NCBI RefSeq assembly: GCF_000203795.2
Contig: NW_006281101.1
Coordinates: 335,279-399,278 of the forward strand
Origin: Batrachochytrium dendrobatidis JAM81
Taxonomy: Eukaryota > Chytridiomycota > Chytridiomycetes > Rhizophydiales
Length of the DNA stretch: 64,000 nucleotides
Direction: 5' to 3'
A model generated the notes under the pieces. It ran no database searches. It saw only the letters and a list, made by a program, of their open reading frames with translations, and had not been told where the DNA came from. The position numbers were made by a program, and so were the translations under genes. Positions 1-12,570 of this stretch are shown here, piece after piece; within the stretch, counting starts at the first letter, position 1; each line of letters starts with the position of its first letter.

Positions 1-2031
1 ACTAAACAATTGGGTTAACACATGATGGTTCATTCGGAATGCAAGTTGAATCCATTAGTGGTCATTGATACCATCAAGTGTATTGGCAAATACACAATGG
101 TTTGTAATGGTAAATTGATTTCAAACACATCACCGCTTATTTATCACTGGATACATATTTGAAAGTATCCAATATTACTTGATACTGAATGTCCAAGTGT
201 CTGCTCAGAGTTGCTCACAATATTGACGATATTACAACAACATGCTGATTCAAATTTGGAAAAAGTAACATTGGCTTGTTTAATCTTGAATTACTGAAAT
301 CAAATGGTTTACAATGATCCGATCATGTCAAATATAACCGATTGCAATTATTTTGGAATCATGTCAGATTATGACAATCTGTTCGAGTTGTTTGAGCCAA
401 TACAGTGTGATGGAGTGATGGAAATACTCGAAATACACACAATACAACTCTTGCAGCAGTGTATGAAACTATCAAGCATGGCATGACATGACATGACATG
501 AAGGGTGTGGATTAGACTTGATAACAATGTGTACAATTTGGACTTTTAAATTCGGAAATAGCAGCTCTGTTCCAACATCACATTGATTGTGAATGTCGAT
601 GTTGTTTAACCTTGTACAAATGACCATTTCACATGCAACTTTAGCCTGATATTGAGTATTTTCAAATGAATGCAAGCTTGCGACACTCGCTTGACTCGTT
701 TGGCTCGGATTCTGGTTGATATTTACGATATCGATGCAAAGTTACATTCCAGAATGAACGTGTATAATCTGATGTGGTCAATCGTTTGGTTTCATTTTTA
801 TCAGTCATTGACACCAGTGATTGCATTGATTGCAAATAGTAGTCCAAGTAATCATGCATAAACAAACACCAGATAGTCACTGATAAACTGATAGTATCCA
901 ATGTATACATGACACATTGTATAGTTACATTTAATTGCCAGCAATGTGTGATTGGATTACTCGAGTCATCAAATAGTTTTCAAGAACAATCAAGTCATGT
1001 CCAATAAACTGTCTGATGTGCAGGTGATTTGGCATTGGTCCGTTGGTCCATTAGTACGATTGTTGGTTGGCAATTCAGACTTGCAAATGATAATTGATTA
1101 TTGATTGTTGCATTGGTGTCCATATGTGTCCATATGTGACTCATTGTATACGGAACAGGACTGACAAGTGTGTCTGAATTGATGACAGATGATACAGCCT
1201 ATCCAACAAAAAGTAATACATTGATCGTGTTTGCATAGAAATAAGCTTTATAACTTCCACTTCTGAATGTATGAGAATCAACTTTCAAACAACGGATACG
1301 TCCAATGACTCTTGCAAATGCATTGATGGAGTGTTGTTGAATAATTCGAGTGTTTACAAATCAGCATCACTGGAAATAGTTACTGTTATTCAGACAGTCA
1401 GTTGTCCAGACATTACAGTTGTAATATTACACATTTTCCATTGTTGCTGGATACCAATATGCCTACATTTAAAGATGAATGCTACCAACAAAATATTCCA
1501 TTAGAACTGCAACTGTTGCTTCAAGATCATGGACATATCGTTGTAAATCGTTTCAAATATCAGTCCATTACCCCATTTTAAACCAATCCATCAATCTCCG
1601 ATTCGGCTCGCTCAATACTCTCCAGCAACTTGCATTCCATTCCTACAACGACTTGTTCATCGTATCCATGTTTACAGCGTTTGTTGTTTTGACTGCGATT
1701 TGCATCAACCCAGAATAATGGAATTTACCATTTCCTTTGTAGAATCTGTCCATAATGTCTGTTTTAATGTAGTTTTTGACTGTTTTTCGATACAAAAGTC
1801 GACAACCATTGCTTTATCATCGACTTGACCGCAGTTTGATGAGTTGACAGCACAATCGCATATACACAGGATATGAAATATCAAATCCAAAAGAATCATG
1901 GATCGTTGGAGTTGATTGCAGTGACGGTTCTTTTTACTAGTATCGTCAATTTGAATACTAAATAAAAAAACATGAGTGTAATTTTATATCCTACATACTT
2001 GTGTAATCTAATTTCAAGTAATCATTTCAAC
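1..2031. other. Gene-poor AT-rich stretch
   Basis: I see no supportable gene in this stretch. Open frames on both strands are short, lack recognisable motifs and do not join through plausible splice sites. The only clear structure is a small tandem array of a CATGA-like 5-mer near 477-500. The composition resembles the other gene-poor stretches of the window. Confidence 0.6.
477..500. repeat. CATGA pentanucleotide microsatellite
   Basis: Four to five imperfect copies of a 5-base unit (catgg then catga repeated) lie in tandem. It is a short simple repeat with no associated gene. Confidence 0.7.
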
Positions 2032-3096
2032 TTAATCAGTAGACGATTGACTGCAAACATCAACCCGCCACTCATCAATGAATTTCCTGGTTTTTTCGTC
2101 AAGGAATCCATCCGACCACATATCATCACCATCCAATTCCTTCAATTCATTTTCGTCAATCCATCCGTAATCAAGAGCATGTTCACGAGCCAACAACGCA
2201 TGAAATGATAAACAGCGCATGTAGGGACGTTCTGAATTTAAAAAATGAAGTTCTCCATCAAAATCATTAAAACAAGTCTTGTCTTTAAAATCAACGTCAC
2301 CAATCTGATAGTTGGGGAACTCTTCCTTCATGGCTTTGTCGAGTTTTCCTGCTTTTCAATTCATTGTCAATGATTTTGCATCAAATCGAACCTGACTGCT
2401 TGTCAAAGAGAAGAACAAAGCGGTCCGAGTCAAATGCCTCTTCATAATTTTAAGCAGAACCAGAATGTTTTTTCCAGAATTGATACTCGACAATCCAAAG
2501 TCACGCACATGTCGATGCCAATGCTTTTGGAATAGATGAGAGCAATTGAGGTACTTTAAAGGAACTTTTACTCCAAGCATATGACAGCATGCATCTTGAG
2601 GGAGGGTCGTAGATGCTGGAGGTATCATTTCATAATGAATCAAGCACTTGAAACAAATATCATGGTTGTCAGATTCATAGCTCTTGGGTTTCGACAAGCT
2701 AAAGTCGTCCTTTGCCTTTTTTTCTGAAGCCTGTTATTTTCTCTGATTTCGAGCGTCAATTCTCTGATGGCAAGTACAATATCAGGAGTGGCAGTAAAAC
2801 TTCCACTTGTGTTATTGTAGATGATGGGACAAGTTGAGTTGGGGAAGCAGCAGAAACTCCTGTAATGGTGATGAAGAGCGGATGCTCTCCAGTATTTTGA
2901 GCTGGGACTGGGTCGTATGGCTACAAAGTTTCACCACCATCAGTCAGTGAGAGCGAAAGGCGAGCAGCGTCATAAGAGCCAAGTCGGGTGACAACTCCTT
3001 TTTTACTTCCTTGATAAACGGATAAACATTTGTGCAGTCTTCAGTAGAGACTTTGACAGCATTGTTTGGCTTGAGCTTCACCTAAAGTTTTGTCAT
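2032..3096 (-). pseudogene. Decayed HNH-nuclease-domain gene, possibly Crinkler-like
   Basis: Read on the minus strand, 2697-2032 gives two ORFs in the same frame separated by one TGA at 2356-2358. Together they resemble the fungal HNH_2-type nuclease module: a conserved HLF...W...H..DFGL stretch, an INS..N.LVL block, and a downstream LHFLNSERPYMRCLSFHA-type segment ending in a GWI box. Further upstream (about 3081-2950) a Lys/Val-rich stretch with a spaced D-C-x-N-V...I-K-x-x-K pattern recalls the ubiquitin-like header of Crinkler-family effectors. A candidate ATG at 3096 is followed after three codons by an in-frame TAG (3082-3084). Another stop lies near 2946, and frame changes separate header, linker and nuclease parts. 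In my reading it is a broken copy of a multicopy chytrid family. The HNH-like part is fairly secure; the Crinkler link is inference. Confidence 0.5.
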
Positions 3097-3360
3097 TTTT
3101 GTGGAATAAAACTAAAGATACGAATGACAAAATGTAACAAATTTATATGAAAAACTATATTTACTATTCAAATTATTTGAAATTGAGCCAAAATTTGTAT
3201 GAATTTTCCTACAAACTTTAAATAAAACGGTATTATTTGGTGCTCTTTTTATACTACTCATTTCATTGCTGCTGTTTGAGATTCTGTCATGCCAAGTCTT
3301 GGGTTTCAGTTTGTAGTCAAGACATTCTGAACTTGACAAAGTGTTTAGTGTTTCCACTCT

Positions 3361-4180
3361 TTACACTTTTTACACTGTAGATTTGTATTTATCAGACTCT
3401 GGACTCGAACAAGCCATTGCAAAGTGGATATGTGACAACCTCGTAAAGTCACCAACACTCGGACAAAGTGATGTTGGTAGTGCTCGAATGGACTTTTACC
3501 AGGCACACATTTGTCAGCCAACTATTTCAAGCATCTTGAAATGGAACAACACATACAGAAAGCTCACTCTTGTAAGCGACTGATGAATTGGCAAGAAAGT
3601 TTGTCAAGTATTGAAAACATTCGCACAATAGAGTCAAATATTTGGATTGCAATGGACGAGTTGGGTTTAAACTTGGTGATTGTACAATGTATGGCTACAC
3701 AAACAGAGGTGAAAGAGTACAGTCCAAAAACAACATTTCAGTTCAAAACTATAGTCTAATAGTGTGTGTTTTATATGACGATCAATATGTTGGGAGATTG
3801 ATCAAGGCAGCAGTGAATGCTGTAATATTAACTTGTTAAACAATGACATGCAACATTCCCAAACGGTTCCAAACGGTCACTTTATTCTAGACAACATTCC
3901 ATTCCACAAAACAACTCTAATTAGACATGGTTTACCAACTATTCAACAAACAGCGCGAGGTTTGGAACTACACTATACAGCATCATACTGTCCATTCTTG
4001 AACCCTGCTGACAATTACTTTGGTGTTTGGAATGACTGTGTGTGCTGAGCCATTCCAGACACCAAACAACTTGTAGCTTCAATAAAACAAATAATCCATT
4101 TCCAACAACAACAACAACAATGAATATGTAACGATTGTTTATTCCAAGACAATCATTACAAGATCAATACAGAAAAATAT
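3361..4180 (+). mobile_element. Decayed Tc1/mariner-like DDE transposase
   Basis: Several plus-strand frames carry successive pieces of a Tc1/IS630-type transposase. At about 3490-3580 a helix-turn-helix-like piece reads CQPTISSILKWNN. At about 3640-3700 comes the first catalytic-block remnant, AMDE followed after a +1 shift by GFKLGDCTMYGY. At about 3880-3920 is the FILDNIPFHKT block carrying the second Asp, and at about 3985-4040 the YCPFLNPADNYFGVW block, where the usual third acidic residue (NPIE) is replaced by NPAD. A tail reading QSLQDQY is near 4155. At least two frameshifts and several stops break it, so it cannot be autonomous. No clear terminal inverted repeats were found. The family assignment is good; the exact ends are uncertain. 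Confidence 0.65.
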
Positions 4181-5286
4181 TTGATTTTACGTGAATACGA
4201 CTGTAAAATAAACTTGGGTGTTGAACCACAAGATTATATCATGCAAGCAAACCATACGAGTGTATTTTGGCAGTGCTACAAGTTTGTTGACCAACTCATG
4301 TATGGCGATATCAGCACAAACTTGATTGATCCAACAGCCATGTATACACATTGTTGTCAGTTACATCGAGTGTTTGTTCAATAGGTCGATTCAAATGGGT
4401 TGCATATAACTGACTAATCCAGCATTCATACATTGTCAAACAACCATAATGCACAATACCACCAGGTGTGCAATCACACCTGCACTGATCAGTCATTGCA
4501 CAGTATGCATCGGTCAATGTCAAACATATGTGTGTATGCAACTAAATTGCAGTCCATGACACATTCACACGATCCAACATGTCAAATCATGCATCATGAG
4601 TCCGAGATTGATCAAAAACCTGATCACGGTAAACACAGCATGTTGTTGCATATCAGACTCGATATATCGAGTGACAGTTGCACACTTGCTGATGGTGTAC
4701 AGCGTATCAGTCACAATACATGCACGGTATTGCATTGCAGTCATTGGATGATAACTGGTTGCAATGTGATACCGATCGACATACATCAGCATGGTGTGAT
4801 GTGACCATAATCATGGTGGAATGTGTTGGAGTTGACAATCGATATACAATGCACATGACTGGAACATATGCATTTGAATGTGGTTTGGTTGGTGTCAGGT
4901 TGATCATGCAATCGCATCGGTGCAACGAGTGAGTGAGCTGATGGCGATCTGAACCCATCTCAACAACAAGGAGTTGACAGTTGTGGATTTGCATGCATTC
5001 AATATGTGTAGCACACAGTTGTTGATTGTTGACTGTGTATGCAGGTCAAGTCATCACCAATCACTAACCAGATCCAGTGCATACATGATCATTACTAGAA
5101 TGACTGCCAAACATATTCGCATCCGAAAGTTGATTGTGAGTTGGTGGTTTGCAAGTACTACATAGTAGTATGCTGTTGATGCATCCAATATTTGATTTGG
5201 ACTAGTAAGTTGTTTCTACCAGATTGATGAATATACAATATTGTGCTAGAAAGTCTTGCATAATATATTCATTATTTGGTATAACC
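4181..5286. other. Gene-poor AT-rich stretch
   Basis: No gene can be supported. The first 120 bases continue the transposon wreckage and include the VLREY/ILREY-coding word at 4185-4198 that recurs at 33130 and, inverted, near 38225. The rest holds short overlapping frames on both strands without motifs, which looks like neutral noncoding sequence. Confidence 0.55.
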
Positions 5287-5345
5287 ATATATTATACGAT
5301 CACCAAACTCATCCATTGCAGTCCACATGTTTGGCTCAACTGCTT
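5287..5345 (-). mobile_element. Short minus-strand transposase stub
   Basis: On the minus strand this stretch reads ..EPNMWTAMDEFGDR.., matching the AMDE / GDCTM catalytic-block word of the repeat family seen at 3640, 25820, 29170 and 31780 on the plus strand. The adjacent sequence does not continue the similarity clearly, so only a short piece survives. It lies downstream of the S41 protease gene. Confidence 0.45.
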
Positions 5346-5897
5346 TGATGCTGCCAATCAAACCATAGTTTTAAATACCAGTTGAAATCATCAACCAAAT
5401 GCGAATCAAGTAATCAACTCGAGACCGGCTATGAAAGCTAAAAAACCAGTGAAAGAGTCCAAGAACAAGAACAAGACAATAGTGCAATGACCATTATCAA
5501 TTCGAATGATCTCATGTCGCATCAGACCATTGAAAATGCAGGTTTAAATGCGGTTTTATCCAGATCTGTACCAAGTTTCATTAAACAACCATGACAACTC
5601 TGATTGGTATGGTAAATACTCAATATCAACTTTCATTCCAATGTCTAAAACACCAAAAAATACAAAAACCTGACAAGTTTAAAAACACTTGCAATATTCC
5701 ATCCATGACAAAACCAGTTCAATTTAAAAAATGGTTTGAAACTTGCATATTTCACTCGACTAAATAAAAAGTTTACATGTGTTGATTGAAATAAATTTAA
5801 ACAATAATGTACAAGATAGTTATGCAAACATTGTATTTATTCAAACATGATCTGATGGTGCAATTAATCATACATTCAGAAACATTTACAACCCATT
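5346..5897. other. Noncoding stretch 3' of the S41 gene
   Basis: I see no gene. This is AT-rich sequence that probably holds the 3' untranslated region and terminator of the minus-strand protease gene that ends at 5898. Confidence 0.5.
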
Positions 5898-8645
5898 TCA
5901 ATTCATGGTAACACTCCAAGAATTGATTGTTGCTCCTTTTATCTGTATAGCAAGATCTGACTTGAAAATGAGACTAACAAAAAACTGTTCCGTCTTGGTT
6001 GTCACTGGGAACTTTTTCACAATTGCTTCGGATCCAGAAATACTATTTGTAAGTATATTACCATCCGAATCAAGCGTACTCAAAAGCGATTCCACATTGC
6101 CATCCGCATCTGTGACATACAGTCCTAAAAAGTCGCTATAAAGTTGTGATTCAAGCGTGACATCAATTTTAGTGGTGATGTTGGATCCAACTGGTGCAGT
6201 ATAGTATGATCGGATCTCAGTCTCTATTTCAGGACTGTATTGTACTCCGTCGCCAATAACCCATTTACCATTGACCGAGTTCCATCCTTGTGACTTTTTG
6301 GTAAATGGTGAGTTGTATACTCCAACCGATTTACTGGTACCATTAAACACCCATTTGACACCATGTTCAAGTTTAAAATGGTCTTGTTGTTTTGGAGTGC
6401 GACTGATGTGCTTGTACGTTTTGAGAACCTGTTTGCCGTTGTTTTGGCCAATGATACTGACCCGAGTATTACCAAGATCGTTGATTACAGATGCCAGTTT
6501 GAACGAGTGTTGACTTTTTATGTTGCTTTTAAACTTGGCAACTGAAAGTGATTTGCCAGTGTCATCAACAACCGACAGTTGATTGATTCCTTGAACTTCT
6601 ACATCAATGGTTACATCGCTGCTAGTGGTGTTATAGTTGGTAAGTTCAGAAACAAAGTGAAGATTGTTCAGTCCAGTTCTGACACCCAATGTTTTAAGCT
6701 GATCGGCAATACGGTCAAATTGAGAATTTTCAGTGGATCCAGGCAGTATATCCGTCAAACGGGGTCGTACAATGTATTCAGTTATGGCACCGGTATCTTC
6801 AACCAGTTGACCTTTTTGTTTTCCATTACGTACAATCTGTCCAACTCCGACTGTAAGAATGTTGGCATAGCTTCGACCAGCTGTTTCGTCGAACAGTTCT
6901 TGGTAATACGGCATTGGCTTAAAATCGATGGGATTGAGCAAAAGAAGTTCTGGATCAAGCGAAGACATGTCAGCACCACCACCTCCAGTCGTTCCATCTT
7001 CACCAAAAACATGGCCAGTTTCGGACGACTGAATAGACGCTGAAAACAGATCGCATGCTGAGTAGCATACAGCATCAGTGAATATACCAACAGGTTTGAG
7101 ATAGGCTTGGCCATACAAGTTTGACTGATTATACGAAGTTCTGTTACAATTCACAGAATACTTGCTACCAGGTGGAGTCTTGTACCATGCTGGACCAGAA
7201 GTGTCAACAAAGTACGTGCCATTAACCAGAGTATTGTATGCGACAGAACTCATCAAGTATCTCATTGGCATCGGTTGAAAATCAGGTTTGAAAAGTTGTG
7301 GAATGGCATTGGCAAGATCGCCACTACCACCTGAGTTTGCACGAAGATCAAATATAACAGCATTGGTGTCTTTAAGTACAGTGCTCAGAAGTTTATGGAT
7401 TTCACGAACAGCCTCTGTATCTGCTGGTGCACCAGTTTTAAGGTTTGTTGGCATAAAACTGTCCAATTTAATAATACCAAGATTCTTGGACTCGGGTTTC
7501 CAGATTGCCCAGCTGATGGTAGACACGCTGGCGTTTTGGTACTTGAAAGTATGGTTTTGTGATGGCTGTTCAAGTAAAATTTGACCAGTCTTTTGCTCTT
7601 TATGGTCATGCTCGGATATCATTGATGGAGTCTTGACTTCTTCCCAAGTCTTCAACTGACGTTTGACTCCGGTATCAGGTGCATCAGTGTCAATTATACT
7701 GTTCGTGTCGGCAGGCTGAGGTGTTCCAGGTAGAGTTTTTCCAGAAATTTTGGCATACAATTGGCTAGTAATGTTCCAGCATGACGAATCAAAATAAACC
7801 ACCCACGGAGCTTCAATGTCGTACACTTTTCCAGTATCTTTTGATTTGAGCCGATATTTGATTGTATCAGTTTCTGGCAAAAGAGTAAAGGAACCAGGAC
7901 GAGACGTCATGTACTTAAGAGCACCATGCTGACCACCATAATCATTAGATCCACGTGTTTTGTCCTGGTTCAAGTTCCGATAGTCAACAAACGTCATACC
8001 ATCAACAAGAAGTAATTCGTCGCCAACTTTGATTTGGTCATAGTCCTTTCCAAAAAAAGCACGCAGACTTTTATCGCCGGTGTGAGTTTGAAAAACAACA
8101 GTTGGTTTCTTGACCATATCTGCATCGCCCTCGATAAATCTGAAAAAAAGACCAGTTGTGGCACGGAAACAAGAATATGGTCCAGATGGCTCAAAACGAG
8201 TATGATAGTCACGCATGCGAATAAACGCACTCAAGAGTTCAGTCTGCATCTCAGTATCAGTAAGATTGGATGCATCCAGTTTTGCACGCAGTTTCTTGAT
8301 GATCGGGAAGGGATCGGCACGCTCACCATAGTGTTTGATTTTAGATTCATAGTTGGGCCACAATTTCAAACCATTTTCAACATTGGTCAGCACGACGTTT
8401 CGTTGTTCGTCAGTGTATGGCATAAAAACAAATCTGCCAGCGTCACGGTGTTCCTTGATAAAGGCCCATTTAGGCATGGATTCTATAATGTACGTCAATT
8501 AGTACAGTTTTGAACGATTGCACAATCCAAACATTGATAAACCCAACATAAAATAGACTGATCAACAGATTTGCATACCAGATTTATTTCCTTGAGCATT
8601 GACAACGAACGCAACAGAAGCAATGGCTAGTAGTGAAAATTTCAT
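5898..8645 (-). CDS. Secreted S41-family serine protease
   Basis: This is a predicted extracellular serine endopeptidase of the S41 (C-terminal processing protease / CPAF-like) type. Exon 1 (8645-8579) encodes a signal peptide, MKFSLLAIASVAFVVNA. A 96-nt GT-AG intron (8578-8483) is removed and exon 2 (8482-5898) follows, giving 883 residues. A central S41 fold shows IFDLRANSGGSGD (about residues 395-410), and the nucleophile region is AVCYSACDLFSA with the candidate catalytic Ser near 497. A GTTGGGGAD loop follows. About 350 C-terminal residues form a beta-rich extension without a recognised domain. A TATAAAAA box lies at 8763-8756, about 110 bases before the ATG. Secreted proteases of this type are numerous in amphibian-associated chytrids; a role in degrading host or environmental protein is inference. 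Confidence 0.85.
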
Positions 8646-8755
8646 CCTGGCTGCACTATACTATTGAAATGTATTTCGCAAGCGTATCAATACTATACGG
8701 ATTGAGTTGTTGATTTGTAGCAGTCTGATGATGTTTGATAGTGGCTGACGACTCA

Positions 8756-8763
8756 TTTTTATA
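8756..8763 (-). promoter_or_regulatory. TATA box of the S41 protease gene
   Basis: TATAAAAA on the minus strand, about 110 bases upstream of the ATG at 8645. The other secreted or inducible-looking genes here have a similar box about 60-70 bases before their ATG. Confidence 0.45.
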
Positions 8764-10109
8764 CCTTGATGGTCTTGACTGGCAATACTAATGCTTGATA
8801 TTCTTGCATCCATATGCTATGCTTTGCTTTTATTAAAATGCTTGATATCGAGCAAGATAACGAAATCGAGGTATATATTTAGAACAAATAAAGCAACGAA
8901 TTTGTAGATTAACCAATTTATCCATATTATCACACATGCCATATCAATTGTATTTTACTATCCAACACAACATCCAACTCAAACTACTGTGAATCCAGTT
9001 CAATCAATATGATGATTAATGGTGTATTGACATTTGTCAATTATGCCAGTCCATGTATCAAATATACAGAACATATTGGCTTGTCAATAGATAGTCGCTT
9101 GTCAGCTGCAGCATTGCCAATATTTATGCTCATTCAGTCTTGGGTCTGGCGTGTGGTGCTTACATAGGTCTGTTCAGCATTTCAACCATTGCAATTGCAC
9201 AGCTTGCATGCTAATGGATTGCTTGTATACCACCATGGCTGTGTATGTTATATGCCAGCTATGTCGAATAATTGAACGTAACAAAATGTGCTGTATTTAT
9301 CCATACACTATCCAATCATCATAATTTGCTTTTTAGTAAATGGTTGTCAAGTATCTTGCTCGATTCTGCCGCTTGATCTGTATTTTTTGAACTGGTTGCT
9401 TGATCATATCTGTTATTTTGGGTTGATGAGTGTCAACCCTATGAGTTCTGTTTGGTCAGGGCTATCATACGATTGATTTGCTGTTTGTGAGCAATGTGTT
9501 TGGATGGCAATAATGGTGTTTAAAACAGCCATTGTATAACATGTATTGACTCGAAAGTAAAATGGATCCACAAACTGTCTGGCATGTATTAGGTTTCCTT
9601 TGCGCAATATGTTGAACAGTTTGAGTTTGATTCCCGGTTGTTTCAAATTGGCAAGTATAAGGCAGCCAATGCTCAGATCATAACTGGACACAGCATAAAT
9701 CCAAGTGTCGAATACAGCTTAAAAAGATTCCATTTTAAATGATTATGCAGCATCAAGATCTACACTATGCATGGCTTGATCAGCTACTCCTAAACCTGAA
9801 TAGCTATCGTATCTTTGATTGCATTACCAATGTCATGGACACCATACTCTTGAGTCATGTCAACATTCATGAATAATCATATATGCTGTATAACACTGGA
9901 TTACTATCGACTGAAACAACTTTTATACTCTGTTGTTGTACACAGTCTATTCTACTGAGTAATAATACTGTAAACATGCTAAACAAGATCCGACATCTAG
10001 TCAGAGATGAACCCATGACCGCCGAGAAGCTTTCAAATGGTCACATGACATGTCCGAATTTGAAGACAATTAAATTTTAACACTTTGACCAACCATCAAC
10101 GAATCGCAT
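8764..10109. other. Intergenic region, divergent promoters
   Basis: This separates the minus-strand S41 gene from the plus-strand primase gene, so it should hold both promoters. Short frames (for example 9288-9476 and 9413-9691) have no motif and no plausible splicing partners. I see no RNA gene or repeat. Confidence 0.5.
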
Positions 10110-11825
10110 ATGCTCAAGCAGGGAAGATCTACTGGTGGTATAACAGGAAGAAACAATTCATCTCATCCTACTCGTACAGATGCAGCACACGATCATGCAG
10201 TCTCCATTTCCAGTCTCTCGACTGTAGCCAAAGTGGATCCCCGCTTGGCCTCTCTTTATCCATTCACTCTCAACATGTACTCCACTCCTCCCAAAGACGA
10301 GCTTTCTCTTTATGAATTTGAAACCTATGCTTTGGACCGTCTGAGAGTCTTACGAGCAATTGAAACCGCTCATTTGCGCTTTAAACACATTGGTGATGTC
10401 GCTGCTGTCAAATACATTGACCCTGTGCTTACGTCCCATCTCGATCTTAAGCGCAACACTCTACTCAATACAGTGGGACCATCAGTTCTTTATGAACAGC
10501 GCCGAAAAGATCATATCAGTCATTTTATTTTGCGTATGGCTTATTGTCGCACAGAAGATCTACGCCAATGGTTCATCAAACAAGAAATGGCATTGTTCAA
10601 ATATAGGTTTGGCATTGAGCAGCAAGTAGACAGGGATGCATTTATTCATCTTTCAAATCTGGATTTTACTGCAGTGTCATTTGAAGATATGTGCAAGTTA
10701 CGAATGGAGACAAGTGCAGGCCATATCACCAAGCAAGAAGCCGTTCAAAAACTTGTCATGGATCTACGAGCTACGTACACAGGTCCCCATAATGCTAGCA
10801 TGCAAGCCCAGCTTGCAGATATAGATACCATTCGTTCGCTCACATTCTACAGAGTTTCTTTTGAGCAAGTGTGCGAGCTTGTTGGAAAACGATCTGTATT
10901 GCTGATTCAAGGAATGGCATATGTTCCAGAGCACGAACGATCGGTACTTGTTGTGAATGCATTCAAGGACCAACTTACCGCTCATTTGATTGCTGCGGCA
11001 AAAGCATTACCTCGGCTGGATGAAGATGATCGTCTTGTGCCTATCCTCAATTCGCTTGCCAAACAATACTTGAGTAATGAGTATACACCGAGCGGAAAAG
11101 TTTCCAAAGATGTCGGTCACGAAGATATCGATGGGTTGGCGGTGCACTTTCCACCCTGTATGCAATCTCTGCACTCTTCACTTAAACAAACTTCTCATCT
11201 CAAGCATCAAGGACGATTGCAACTTGGCCTGTTTCTCAAAGGCATTGGCCTCTCGTTGGGAGAAGCACTCATCTTTTGGCGCAAATCCTTTCATCGTATG
11301 TCGGATGATGAATTTAGTAAAAAAGGTTATCTATACAATGTGCGATACAATTATGGACAGGAGGGTAAGCGTACGAATTATACCCCATACTCGTGTGTCA
11401 AAATTATTACAGGGGCTCAGCCTGGAGCTGGAGATGCTCATGGATGTCCATTCCGACACTTTTCGCAAGAAAGCTTGGGGACTATGATGCAGCGGTTGAA
11501 AGTGGATGGAGCCAACGCTCAAGAAGTGTTGCAAACTGCCAAAAATGGACATTATCAGATTGCGTGCACAAAGTTATTTGAACTGACGAGAGGACACGTT
11601 CATGCTGCAGTGAGTGCAGTCCAAAATCGAAACAAGAAAAAGGATGGGAATGATGAAGCTGAACTTGTTGGGGCTATGAACTCAATGGGATTGATTGAAC
11701 CAATCGAGCATCCCAATCAATGGTTTGACTTGAGTATTGCATCTATTGGCAGAACCAAGGATGCAGATACCAAGGGGAAGATGGAACATTCTTTGACAGG
11801 AAACGCAATGAACATTGAACGATAA
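10110..11825 (+). CDS. PRI2: DNA primase large subunit
   Basis: This is the regulatory subunit of the primase-polymerase alpha complex, which helps make RNA-DNA primers at replication origins and on the lagging strand. It is a single exon of 571 residues. An N-terminal helical domain (about 40-310) is followed by the iron-sulfur domain, in which four cysteines sit at about residues 350 (HFPPC), 429 (YSCV), 446 (HGCPFRH) and 486 (YQIAC). The spacing of 79, 17 and 40 closely matches the known [4Fe-4S] ligands of eukaryotic PriL. The C-terminal HPNQWFD motif is also typical. All key residues are present and the length is normal (yeast 528). The ATG at 10110 is the first in frame. No intron is needed, unlike most genes in the window. 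Confidence 0.95.
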   Translation: MLKQGRSTGGITGRNNSSHPTRTDAAHDHAVSISSLSTVAKVDPRLASLYPFTLNMYSTPPKDELSLYEFETYALDRLRVLRAIETAHLRFKHIGDVAAVKYIDPVLTSHLDLKRNTLLNTVGPSVLYEQRRKDHISHFILRMAYCRTEDLRQWFIKQEMALFKYRFGIEQQVDRDAFIHLSNLDFTAVSFEDMCKLRMETSAGHITKQEAVQKLVMDLRATYTGPHNASMQAQLADIDTIRSLTFYRVSFEQVCELVGKRSVLLIQGMAYVPEHERSVLVVNAFKDQLTAHLIAAAKALPRLDEDDRLVPILNSLAKQYLSNEYTPSGKVSKDVGHEDIDGLAVHFPPCMQSLHSSLKQTSHLKHQGRLQLGLFLKGIGLSLGEALIFWRKSFHRMSDDEFSKKGYLYNVRYNYGQEGKRTNYTPYSCVKIITGAQPGAGDAHGCPFRHFSQESLGTMMQRLKVDGANAQEVLQTAKNGHYQIACTKLFELTRGHVHAAVSAVQNRNKKKDGNDEAELVGAMNSMGLIEPIEHPNQWFDLSIASIGRTKDADTKGKMEHSLTGNAMNIER

Positions 11826-12570
11826 AAATGTGCCAATGGGCATGAAAACGAGAAATATATTTTTTAGTTGTAAAAGACTCTATTTTCATCATGTTTAATA
11901 CACATTTTGATAGCATCAAGTAGACTGCATTTTGGAAACGAGAGCTTTTGGTTTGTGAAAATACACAATTGTTTTAGGTTAGCGTGACTTGTATTATCGA
12001 GAAACAATTATACGAACGCGATCACAAGAAAATGCTATAGATCTCAACTTTACTCGACAAAAACAGAATCAATCAGATTGTACACTGTGCAACTCATGAA
12101 TACTCGCCAACGTAAATCTGTTTCTTTTGAAACCTTTTCATCGATCTGCAAACAGACATGCGTACAGATTGAGGTTGTTGCAACTACCGAAGCAAGAACC
12201 CAACCACACTTTTGTATGGTTAAATGGATTGTATGTAATATTATGCCAAATACATGACACATATTGATGACCATTTTTCATTTCACTGGGTGTGAACCAG
12301 GGTTATGACCAAGTGTGGATCTGTGACGATGCTAATTAAGATTGGAATAAACACGATACGACCTGCACTACAGACCAATCTCAGTAGCAACCGACGATTA
12401 CAAAGAGTAAAAGTGTATTCAGCACACATATTTCTTTGAATAGTTAACAAGCAATAGATGGGAATAATTACGATTTTCTTTTCTAGATTCATCCGCTTCA
12501 ACTCGGGTTATCAGCAAAAGCCAACTACACCTTCTACTCTCGCTAAACACTCCTAATCTGTTTTATCAAG
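11826..12570. other. Intergenic region between PRI2 and the FYVE gene
   Basis: This is noncoding, AT-rich sequence. It probably holds the PRI2 terminator and the promoter of the next gene. The short minus-strand frames show no motif. Confidence 0.5.

Noticed and set aside
4433..4804. 123-residue frame rich in His, Met and Cys
   Set aside because: The composition reflects repeated cat/tgc words; overlapping opposite-strand frames are equally long, as in noncoding sequence.
6579..7043. 154-residue frame antisense to the S41 protease
   Set aside because: It is a shadow of a well-supported coding exon.
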